This document shows, in pieces, positions 1-10,275 of a DNA stretch of 64,000 nucleotides (position 1 is the stretch's first letter; each line of letters starts with the position of its first letter). The notes under the pieces were generated by a model, which saw nothing but the letters and a program-made list of their open reading frames with translations, was not told the origin of the DNA and did not search any database. This stretch comes from Erythrophleum ivorense (taxonomy: Eukaryota; Streptophyta; Magnoliopsida; Fabales; Fabaceae): NCBI GenBank assembly GCA_026724425.1, contig JAIUCV010000009.1, positions 16,689,294 through 16,753,293 on the forward strand. The letters run 5' to 3'. A program made the translations under genes and the position numbers.

Positions 1-54
1 GATACATGGAGTTGGTAATAATAGTATACTTAGAACATTAGCATTTTACTCTTT

Positions 55-63
55 TATAAATAA
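55..63 (+). promoter_or_regulatory. TATA-like box of the left-edge LTR
   Basis: TATAAATAA in an AT-rich setting, upstream of a CT-rich stretch (about 120-140) and of the primer-site-like motif. It fits an LTR promoter, but such a motif also arises easily by chance in this composition. Confidence 0.3.
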
Positions 64-168
64 GAGTGAGTCATTGTAGCTATGGGCTCTTGTTGAATCT
101 ATTATATGAACCTTTGAGCCTCTCTCTCTCACTCTCAAATGCACCTAAGCTTTGATCTCAGTGTACAA

Positions 169-180
169 TGGCACCAGAGA
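169..180 (+). other. Degenerate tRNA-Met-type primer-binding site
   Basis: TGGCACCAGAGA matches 9 of 12 bases of the common plant retroelement primer site TGGTATCAGAGC. It lies just before the gag-like fragment, as a primer site should. It is decayed and probably non-functional. Confidence 0.35.
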
Positions 181-255
181 CCTGCATGCAAGATTCTCTC
201 TTAGATTTTGACCAACGCATTGATCAAACAACTCACAATGTGGTGGAATTGAAAT

Positions 256-520
256 AAATGGTGGCTCGAATTGAAAATCTTATTATTGATTTGGCTGTGA
301 AGTTTACGCAATTACCTTTAAACAACAATGGCAATGTCACACTAGAGCATCGAGTACGAACGGATATAGAATGGCAAATGGAAATCTTCTTCCTCAATTT
401 AGAATGTTCAACGATGCTTACTTTAGTAATTACATGTTTTCAACAAAGCATACGAGAATCAAATTTCTGAAGTTTAATAGTGATGACTTTCATGGAGGGT
501 AATAAACAAATCTTTGAGAT
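256..520 (+). pseudogene. gag N-terminal remnant, Ty3/Gypsy-like
   Basis: A frame open from 258 to 470 encodes an acidic/amphipathic stretch like the N-terminal region of plant Ty3/Gypsy gag proteins. About 20 bases before its end, in another frame near 468-505, comes RIKFLKFNSDDFHGG. This resembles the conserved gag motif of the form KLxFPKFxGxDPxGW. The two parts are out of frame and the sequence then meets stops, so this is a broken fragment. It follows a primer-site-like motif at 169-180, which supports the reading. No protease or polymerase follows. A chance frame in AT-rich DNA is the alternative. Confidence 0.35.
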
Positions 521-1573
521 TGATGATTGATAACTATTGCTGAATAGCTTATTTGTGAAAATAAATTTGTAGATTACAAATAGCTTGTTTATATAAATAA
601 ATTTGTAGATAGTGATGCAACTAGGATTGTCTCCCATGGAAATGGATTCCAATTACTAAAAAGAGTTTTCTACATGTCAAAGAATATCTAAAAACTAATA
701 ATTCTAAAGATTTGTTGGGGGCTTTAAAGACTAAAATTAAAAGTAATTAAAGAAGTAAAACAAAATTACTATCTAGAATCAAAGAAAATGATAACAACAA
801 AGCAATTAAGTATAGTTAGCCTTGAGTGAATTCCTTGAAGTTTGATTCTCATTATCCAAATTATATTTCACTAAGGTCTGGACCTAATCCTCTTTAGTGT
901 ATTCATAATAAATTTTCTCAAGTGACCACTTATGATGCAAGAAATTAGAAAATTAATGACTCTTGAAACCTTAAAATTACACTAGCTTACTAATCCTTGA
1001 ATTAAGCTCCTTGAACACATTAAAATAGAGATTAATTGATCATTAAACTTCTGCATTTTTATCCTAGATGGCTACTCAATCAATTAAACATCAAGATTCC
1101 TCAAATAAAAAATTAAGCATAAATATCCAACAAGTTCATACAATAACCATTGCATTAATCAAGTTGAAAATTTAGAGGAAGAAAGAATAAAATGTGCAAT
1201 TATAAAACATAGAAATAATTGAACAATTAATTCTTCAATTCAATCTCCAAAATTTCTATTCAATAGGTCAACAATTTTAAGAATTCAATCTAGAGTTTCA
1301 GCCATAATCATTAAGTAATTATAAGCTAAACCTATCTTATAAAGCCAAAAAATTACAACTAAAAATTGAGAAAAAAGGAGAAGAGTACCTTGTAATAGAA
1401 TTCTAGCTTTGTTCATGTAAGCCTATCTTCCTTGTATGGTTCTTTTCATTCTTATGCCTCCAAATGATGGGTGCCTTGTTGCAGTGAGTTCTCTCTGTGT
1501 AGATTATTATAGTGTTAACATTGTGTGTATGGAGGATAGCCATTTAATTAATATAGATATATACATATATAAT
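521..1573. other. Unclassified AT-rich repeat-like DNA, no gene
   Basis: No coding frame of substance is seen on either strand. The sequence near 610-650 (GCAACTAGGATTGTCTCCC) is reminiscent of a GCAACT...TGCCTCCC motif found in some plant Ty3/Gypsy LTRs, but this is weak. I cannot place the rest. Confidence 0.3.
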
Positions 1574-1625
1574 AAGTAAAAAAGAAAAAAAGAAGAAAAA
1601 AGAAGAAAAAATAAAAATAGAAATG
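1574..1625 (+). repeat. Purine-rich low-complexity tract
   Basis: About 50 bases almost entirely of A and G, dominated by GAA/AAGAA units. It is simple-sequence DNA and could be a decayed polypurine tract, although nothing next to it confirms an LTR boundary. Confidence 0.7.
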
Positions 1626-2760
1626 GTGATTTATAATTTTTGAATGGGTTACCCACTTTTGTGATTTTGTTGGCTAGAATGGCCATGGAAATTTGCTTCC
1701 TATACTACTATTTGCTGTTAATTGTTGAGAAAATTATTTTAATGAGGAATAGGCTTGTTGGCCCTTACTCATTTCTTGTATTATGATTGGTAATTGTGAA
1801 AAATTATTTTGAAGGTCCTTTCAACAAGAAATTGCCAAACTATGATCAAGTTATCTTCTAATGAACAATTGGAATTTGAGCTTTAGTCTTCCAATTACCT
1901 ACAAAAGGAGATGAGAAGTGCTGAGTTACATTTTTCAAAAAATTTTTAGAAATGTGCCAACTAAGTTTCCACATAAAATAAATCCTTAGGTTGGTTAAGT
2001 CCTTTATTGATAAATTATTTTGTAACTCAAAGATGTAAAACATTGTTGGATGCAAATAGTGCACAACCTCCACCAATCAAACGTGAATCATTTATATGCA
2101 AAGATCTTAATAAATAGATGGAGTTTTTATATATATTGGTACATAGATTAGTAAGTATATGATATCAAAATTTATTAAGGTTGTTAACTTATTTTATTTG
2201 AGTCAACTTGTATTTAATTCACTTATATTTATTTTATTTTAAAACTATTCACAAGTTAAAAAGTCTTAATTGTGTATAATTTTATTTTATGGGTGAATTT
2301 GGATTTAAGTAAAAATATTTAGGGTCAAAATATTAAAATTTGAACTACATTTAGACTTTTAGACAAAGCATAATAAATGATGCATAACTTGTCATATAAG
2401 ATTTCAACAACTATTTCCTTAGTCTATGAAAAGCTTAGACATAGTTCTAGTTTAGTTTCAATTCCAATTCACAAAAGAAATCAATCAAAATAATAGCGAC
2501 ATAAGTCTAAATTGATGAAAATTAGTTTTCCTTACATATCTCAATATTTTTAACATTACTTTTGATCCAGAAGCTTGAATTGAATAAAATTAACGGCATT
2601 GAAAAGCTAAAAGAAAGTTTTAAAACTTTGATGAAGACCATGAGTCAATTTATGTGTTTAGAAGGAGATGGGTAGTTGTTAAAGTTATGTTTTTGTTAGC
2701 AAATTCTATCTACTTGTCATAGATTGTAACAAAATTTATCTTGGGTGGCTAGGGTTTGTT
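1626..2760. other. Unclassified AT-rich DNA, no gene
   Basis: The only frame is a short minus-strand one at 1858-2076 with no recognisable domain. From 2160 to 2640 the DNA is very AT-rich. No repeat unit, TSD or RNA gene was found. Confidence 0.4.
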
Positions 2761-2782
2761 AATCATGGTGTTGAGATATAAT

Positions 2783-2793
2783 TATAAATAGGG
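2783..2793 (+). promoter_or_regulatory. TATA box, retroelement-promoter-like
   Basis: TATAAATAGGG followed by a purine-rich stretch (GGTTTGGAGTTGGAGAGAG) resembles plant LTR promoters. A very similar box occurs at 20876-20886. No coding frame follows within 600 bp. Confidence 0.4.
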
Positions 2794-2799
2794 AGGTTT

Positions 2800-3412
2800 G
2801 GAGTTGGAGAGAGAATTCTTGGAGGAAAAGAGGCTAGGAGTCATGACACTCTTCATATGGATTTTATTCTTTTAATTTTGTTTTAATTTTCCTTTAAGTT
2901 TATGACAAAGATGGGTGTTCTAATCCTTTGCGCATCATAGAGATGCACACCACACGCATATCAACAAAATGGTGTCATTTCCTTCATGTAGTCCCAGCCA
3001 TTCGCATAATCAACAATTGTAGTGCGTGACATGTAAAAAATAAAATAGTGTGTTTTTTGGGTTGTTAAGTTGGGTGTCTCCTTCAATCGTCCATTTTTAT
3101 GTGTTGCCTCAACTTTCTTCTTTCAGGTTTCTTCCCTCAATTGTTGGCTGCTTTGAATACTACTTTCTTGATGCTTTGGATACTGTCGTCCTTAGAACTC
3201 GAAATTTAAATCTATTGGTAGTTAGCTAAGCAATTGATAACTCAATTATTCTTTATATTTTTAACTAATACTTTTGGACTTTTTATTAATGATTTGATCA
3301 TACTTTGAGCTTTATTAGATATTATTTGGATTAGGAAGTGGAATTTCACCTTTTGGAATTTTATTGCATAAATTGAGCATTTAAATGATTTTATTCCTTA
3401 GGTGTCAATTTT
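2800..3412. other. Possible LTR R/U5 region, no gene
   Basis: This lies just downstream of the 2783 TATA box and is T-rich (2850-2900). It may be the transcribed part of a decayed LTR. No ends or TSD are visible. Confidence 0.25.
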
Positions 3413-4685
3413 ATGTCATGGGCAATTGATTTTGTTTCATTTTTTTATTTAGTGGATTTCATGAATGGAATGTATAAAGGAATGATGCTACATGGATATC
3501 TCACATGGAAAAAGGGAAGTTTTCTAAGTCCAGGAAGTAGCACTCTCCACACACTCACATTGCACAAGCATGCAAGGGATTCTCTCTTCCACTCCACAAC
3601 TTCCTCCACATAAACAACACTCTCTCACTCATTCACACATCATCATACACTAGTCTTTGGTTTGTGATGTCCAAGGTAGGAGAAAGAATCACGTTAAGCT
3701 CTTTCACGTTTCATACACCCATCAAACATACACACATAGGCAACCATCCACGCACACACTCATTCACACATCTGTAGCTCCAGCTCACTCATGCAAATAG
3801 CAGCTTCACTAAATCACGCACACAAAAGCCACAAGTCCATAAGCTTAGAGAAGCCATGTGTTGGAGGGTCAAAACCCGAGAAAAGGAGGCTCAAACATGG
3901 GTAGCAGCAGAAGTAGTATTAATAGAAGAAGGCACAAGTTTGGAGAGCTAAACAAAGAAGAAGACATGAGTAGAAATAGGAAAAGTAGAGGATGATGTTT
4001 GGGGTTCTAGGGAAGAAGGGGATAGGTGCACTATCTATTCACTCAAGTAATACACGGGTAGATAGGCATGAACAAAATGTAAGGGCTTTTTGAGGAGAAA
4101 AATGCACATGTACAAAGTAAGAAGCATGTACCAGCACCTTCATATATTCATAAAATAGAATAAAGCAAGCTAACGTGGAGAAGAGCAGAAAACCACGTGG
4201 GAATGAATAAGAAAGAGGAAGAGAAATAGAGGGAGCTATGGGCTGGGCTTCTCACACGTCACACAACAAACAATCAGCACTAGCATGAAGCATGAGTCAT
4301 CAAGTTGAACAGATGAGGAAGGAAGAAGCTAAACATGCGTGGATGAAGCAAGAGCTACGTGTTATAAAAAGGAACTCATGAATGGAAGTAGCAGCAAACT
4401 TAAGTAGAACATGCGCTCGAGTTTTGTAAGCTCCAGGACGTGAAAGTAGAATTAAAGAAGCACGAGAACGTAAAAGAGGCTAGGCACGTGATCACTTAAG
4501 TGAGAAAAGAAGCTCGGGAAGCTTTAGATCATCTCATCCATTCATTCACATCAATTAGCTTCACCCATTCCATTACATTGACCCATCCAGACCATGTGAG
4601 AGACATAAGAAGGAAGCACATGCAAATGAAGAAAAAAAGATAGCACGTGATCACTAAATGAAGCATGCGAGTAGCATGGGGGGAG
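3413..4685 (+). mobile_element. Left part of the unclassified element that hosts LTR nest G-F-A
   Basis: The segment has CATTCACAC/CATCCA-rich stretches (3610-3800, 4530-4590) and a long A/G-rich part (3860-4680). The same CATTCAT/CATCCA style and A/G-rich style continue directly after LTR G at 15772-15990. With G removed the two sides join at a CACGT duplication. No coding domain is recognised; the 66-codon frame at 3413-3613 has no domain. The element type is unknown. Confidence 0.4.
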
Positions 4686-6471
4686 CACGTTATAACACCA
4701 TATATTTTTAGCTTTGCCTCATGCTATTTTTAAGTCTTATGCCATGTATTTCTTAAGAACATAAGAAAATGACATATAAAAGTGAATATTTTTGTGTTGC
4801 ATAGGGGATGAAATTTTTATTCAGTGTCTTATGGGCCATGTGAGCTCATGTGTAACATCATAATTTTCTAGCTCAATCTATGCTACTTCCATGTCTTATA
4901 TTATGAATTGCACAAGGGAGTACGAAAATGACATTAAAATAATGCATTATTTAGTGTTATGTCGTATATGAAAATTTCATTGGGTGTCACGTGGACCATA
5001 TGAGCTCATGTATCATATTTTCATATTTAATTATAAGAATACAACTCATTTCCATCATTAGGAATGGCCTACAACTCGTGGAAACCAAAGGGAAGCATAA
5101 AACTCATACTTGTATTTTTGGCCAGAATTTTGCCATTTATGTCACAAATTTTGAAAAATCATAACTAATTCTAAAAAAATTGAAACCATACATTTTGATC
5201 ATTATAGAAAGATACACATGTCTAAGTTATGATAAAAATACATCCAGACCATGAAACACAACACATAAGACGTTTGACATTCAAAAAGGTCTAAAGGTTT
5301 GGTTGTCCACTAGTGCTATCATAGGTTTTTGTAGCAAATTTTAAAAATATCTAATTAATTCCAAAAAAATCCAATCCATACAAATGAGACCAATCTAGAA
5401 ATATGTAGATGTTAGCTAGAGGAAAAAAATAACTCTAGACTAGTTCAGACATACCTAGACCTCGAAACCTAATCAAACAATATTTGAGGTTAGTTGGGGC
5501 ACTTAATATTGGGCAAAATATTTAAAAATTTATATCTCCTTCTCTAGACATTCAAATGAGGTGTTTCTAGTTGTCACAAGTCACTGGTAATGTCTAGTTT
5601 CTTCATATAAAATTTTGTGACAATTGGAAATCATTTGTGCCCTGTGTGACATAAATCATTTTTGGACCAAGTGAATAGTGTATCAGACCAAAATCAGAAT
5701 TTTTGCCAACTTATAAAATTCATCAAATATTCTTTAGAACTTTAAAAATTCTATTCTTTAGCTTCTCAAAAAGATCTAAATGCATGTCAAATCTCAGATC
5801 AAGAAGATCTCATTTGGATAAAAAGTGGTATAGGGTTCTAAAATGGTCAATTCTTGGTCCATACAAGATACCAAAATGTCCAAATGGCTTTCCTTAAGGT
5901 TTGGCACCTCTTGGGCAAGTCCTAAAGCATAAATAAGACTTGTATGAACTGCCCAAATGGTCCCAAATCTCATGCATCTTAATTTGACCATTTCACTTTC
6001 ATTTGTACACAATTGCATAATGCCATTCAAGAAGCTAGTTTGCCATAACATACTCATTTTATATCCTAATGGTCACATAACATAATCTCTCATTTATACA
6101 TCACTTATTAACATAATTACACATGTTCAAGAGGTCATAGACCATATACAACAATTTGTTACATCATTTGACATCAATATAGCCTTAAAGAACAAAATTC
6201 CAACACTTTTGTGTCATACTTTCATTTCTCATGTAGTTGGTGTTCATTCCCTTGGTCTCTTGATCCACCTAGCATGTTAGAACATTGGAGAGGAGGAAAT
6301 AAGATTCAAAGAATCCCAATAAATCATCTCCCTTTCAATCACACATAATATATGCAAAACAAGTCTTGAAAATGCATGCATAAACATAATAGGTGACATG
6401 AACATTCAAGAAGCAAGCTTGGCATGTGAATAAGTCATACAAGGTATCCATAGGTTTACTAGGTGAATGGA

Positions 6472-6650
6472 TTGGCCTCACCTTTTCTTTTATGGATTTT
6501 GGACTTGTCTCACCCATTCTTTAAGAGATTCTTGGACTCAACCTTGCTCTTGGGAGTCTATCTCACTTTTAGGAGACTTCACTTTGTCTCAACCAATTCT
6601 AAGGGTTCTTAGCTCATCCTCACTATGGTTAAGAGCTCTTAGCCTCTCCA
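6472..6650 (-). repeat. 30-bp tandem array in LTR F
   Basis: Several degenerate units on the minus strand of the type GGTGAG...CCAA(G/A)A(A/G)TC. On the plus strand they show as TCACCC...GGACTTG / CTTGG-type units. It is co-linear with the arrays in the other family 1 copies. Confidence 0.6.
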
Positions 6651-8755
6651 TACTCAAGCAAACCCAAGCAAGCATCATAACATCATTTAGAAACATATTG
6701 TATCATCATGGTACCATGGCATTTAAAATCATAATAAAATATTTTTCATGACTTAAAACACACATACACACATTCAAAGATAAGTCAAGCATACAATCAT
6801 GCATGAGAGAAGGAGAAGTGAGCTACCTTGGAAGCAACCACACACTTTTTTCTCTTTGGAAGAATGCTCCCTTTCTCGGTCTCACACATACAAATGTATG
6901 AGGATGATTTCTCTTGACCTAAACATAATTTATGGAAGCTAATTAGGTTCAAGAAATAAATTCTAATGCCACACAACTTGCTTAGATCCTAGGTTAACCT
7001 ATTTATGGTTCTAAAAATGCACCTAATGAAGTAACACCCATCATATAAATTCTAGGCTTCATTCTTTTCTTTCATATATGATTCTTGACTCCTTTTAAGC
7101 CTCTTGGAGTCATCATACAATCAAAATGAAGAGCTTAACTATATGTTGCTTCTTTAAGTCATATTATGGAACATAAAGCACCAACTCATTCTATAAGTTT
7201 CCTAAATTTTTTTAAAGCTTCCCCTTATATTTATTCATTATATATGACTCAAAAATGGGCTTAGAAAAATTTAAAACTATCCCTAGGTATGTGGAACTCA
7301 CTTGGCCAAACCTATGAAAGAATTTGGCCTTCATGGATTTTGCTTTGTTTTCTTGATGGAGGAAGCACATGGGGAGGTTCTTAGGGATCTTAGGGACTCA
7401 TTCAAATACTTATTTAAGCCTAGAAATAATTATATCAAGTCAGATTTTCAAGGGAGCACTTGAATCCCTAATGATTCTATCTTGTTTTCTAATGTCTTTT
7501 ACTTGATTCTAATGATACATTCTTAATCCTTGCACTTTAAAACCCCTAATCCTTCCTTGGTTTAGACAGAAAATAGCCCCTAAGGATTGGGCTCATAATG
7601 GATGAAACATATAAAGAGGAGGGGAAAGAAGAAGCTACTAAAGAATGGAAGTTTTACCTTGTTTTCTTACTTTCTCTTGGTTGCTTTTCACTTTCCTTGG
7701 CTGCCTCACTCCAAACACAAATTTTGCCCCCAAAATAGCACCAAATATATCAAGAAAACTATAGGAGGAAAGGAGGGAAGGAGGAGAACAGCTTAAGGAA
7801 GAACTAAGAAAATCTATGGATTCCATACCTTTTTCTTGGCCTTTTCTCCTTCTTTCTCCCTTCCTTTGGTGAGCCTAAGAGAGCTGAGTATTTTCTATTT
7901 TTAGGCAGCAAGAAGGTCGGCCAAATAAAGAGGGAGAGAGGGCATGAAAAAGTGAGAGCATTTAAGAAGCTTCAAGAACATAAAGATTTTAAAATGCTCA
8001 TTTCATCCTTCATTTTTGGCATTTCGTTTTTAATTTGTTTTAGCTCCTTTTTTAGAACCGTCTTTTCTATTATAAAATTTAGATTCATAATTTAGTAAAA
8101 TGCCTTTGGAATCACTCAAATCGGAGTTAAAACCTTCTCAAACGAATCCATCAAAGTTTGGGTACACCAACATTAGAAAACGTCCACTAGAAAGGATTTA
8201 TGTAACATCCGGTCCCTCTATAAACATGAGAAATGCGATGTTCGATTTCTCCGTAAACGTCAGAAATGGGCTAAATATAAAAGGAAGTTCTCGAAATAGA
8301 AGGAATTGGGGCCAACTAAAATTATGATAAAATTTTAAATATTAGAAAATGAGTATTTGATATTTAAGATGTCCAAAAACCAGAGCCAGAATGGCTCAAA
8401 AAATTTGTCGAAGAAAGTAGGGGCATTTTTGTAATTTTTGGAAATTTTGGAAAACTCATAGGAGGGCTTTTTAAACAAAAAATTTGAGCTTTTTGGGGTT
8501 CTCAGAGGCCCTGAAAATGATAGGAACCCCTAAAATAATTAAAACTCCTCCGGTGAGCGATTTCGGCTATTGGTTAATCGAAACTTTGACCGAATAGTTC
8601 GGAATGGTTCTAGATCCTTTTTGAGTGATTCCAAAGGCAATTCTTATGATTAAGAGTCTAAGGAATATGGTGGAAAGACGGATTTCAAAAAGGAGTTGAT
8701 TTGAGCCAAAATGATAAAAACAAAGAATAGGGACTAAATGCAAAATAGAAAAGTG

Positions 8756-8762
8756 TATAAAG
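8756..8762 (+). promoter_or_regulatory. Candidate TATA box in LTR A
   Basis: TATAAAG about 555 bp into the LTR, followed by CT-rich then purine-rich sequence and a donor-like AGGTAAGG at 8901. LTR G has TATATATA at the matching place (about 15177-15185, minus-strand element). The box is plausible but not conserved exactly in all copies. Confidence 0.4.
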
Positions 8763-8900
8763 TGGACTCTTCACCTTCTTAAAGCACGTTTTCCTTTGGC
8801 CTCGGATTAACAGACCTTCTTTCTACCCAAAGTAGAGCATGAGACCAAGGGAGAGAGATGCACTAAGATAGCTCAAAAGGAGGAAGAAAAGGCTAACAAA

Positions 8901-8907
8901 AGGTAAG
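8901..8907 (+). promoter_or_regulatory. Conserved splice-donor-like site in LTR A
   Basis: AGGTAAG at offset about 700 from the LTR start. Matching sites are at 25829 (LTR I), 44329 (C, as AAGGTATG), 51137 (D) and 58296 (K). Purine-rich exon-like DNA precedes it and T-rich DNA follows it in each copy. Use as a donor is an inference. Confidence 0.35.
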
Positions 8908-10091
8908 GATTTCTATAGTTTTTCTTCTTGAAGCCTTCCTGTCCTCTCTTTGCTTCATCTTTCCATGTTTTTGATGAGTGAAATGGTTCTATTTTGGCCT
9001 TGAACCAGAGGGGAAAAGTTAGAAATCCAAAGAGGAAGCTAAGCCAAGAAGAAATACTCTTGAAAGAAGGTTGAACCCAAGGTAATTTCTTACTTTTTGT
9101 TGCTTCTTCCTTCTTGCTCTTCCTTGTGTGTGTAACGCCTAAAAATAGAACCATATAAGGAAAGTTCTGACCTAGAACTGATAAGAAACCATGAAATTGG
9201 AGTGTGGGAACTTGGAATATGCCAAGAAATTGCAAGCAAAATAAAGGAATTCCAAGTTAGAAAAGTGTAGAGCTCTTGAACACCTTGCAAAAACTGATTT
9301 GATATTTGAGTTTCCTTACATGTGTGAGTATTTGATTGAGTTCCTAAGACCCCTAAAATGCTCCCCACAAGCTTCTTCCTTTAAGAAAACAAAGAAAACT
9401 CCATGTAGCCCAAATGATGCTTATGTCTCGGCCAAAGAGGGTTCTAGTAGTGAAGGAGAGTTTTAAAATTTTCTAAGGCCATTCTTGAGTCATATTTGAT
9501 GAATGAAAATGAGGGGAGGCCTTGGAAAAAATTTAGAACTCCTAGAAATTGACTTGGAGCCTTAGGTTCCATATTATGACCTAAAGAAGCAACATGATGC
9601 TAGGCCCTTTGTTTTAATGATGTGATGACTCCAAGAGGTTTAAAAGGAGTCAAGAATCATATTTGAAAGGAAAGAATGAGGCTTGGAAGTCCCTTAAGGG
9701 GTCTTGCTTCATTAGGCACCTTTATGGACCATAATGGAACCTATTGAGTAATCTAGTGATTCACTAAGTTATGTAGCCTTAGAATATGTTTCATGAACCT
9801 AATTGGCTCCCATAAATTGTATCTAGGCCAAGAGAAACCATTTCCACCAATTTATGGGTGTGTGGCCGAAAGAGGAGGCTTGAATCCTAAAGGAAAAGTG
9901 TGTGGTTATACACAAGGTAGCTCTCTCCACCTACTTTCATGCATGGATGTGTGTTTAGCTTGTCTTAGAATATGTGTATGTGTATTTTCAAGCCATGAAA
10001 AGTATGCTAGCATGATTTTATATGCCATGATTTCATGATGTCATGTTATGTTTTCAAATGAATGTATGATGTTTGTTGAGTTTACTTGAGT

Positions 10092-10275
10092 GTGGAGAGG
10101 CCAAGAACTCTTCCCTTTGGTGAGGATGAGCCAAGAACTTTTGAGCTTGGTTGAGACAAAGTAAAGAGTCTCCCAAAAGCAAAGTGGGCTCCCAAGAGTA
10201 TGGTTGACTTCAAAGCTCTCAAAGAATGGGTGAGGCAAGTCCAAAATCCATGAGAAGAAGTGTAAGGCCAATCTA
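10092..10275 (+). repeat. 30-bp tandem array in LTR A
   Basis: Five to six degenerate units. The best is GGTGAGGATGAGCCAAGAAC plus 10 bases. Later units carry small insertions. It matches the cleaner arrays in LTRs I and D. Confidence 0.6.

Larger units (their letters stand above)
1..254 (+). mobile_element. Partial LTR/leader of a degraded LTR retrotransposon
   Basis: The left edge of the window seems to start inside an LTR. A TATA-like box at 55-63 is followed about 110 bp later by a sequence resembling the initiator tRNA-Met primer-binding site, and then by a gag-like fragment. TATA, primer site, gag is the usual order at a retrotransposon 5' end. The true LTR start is outside the window and no terminal repeat can be paired with it, so the family is unknown. 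This is an inference from short motifs only. Confidence 0.35.
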
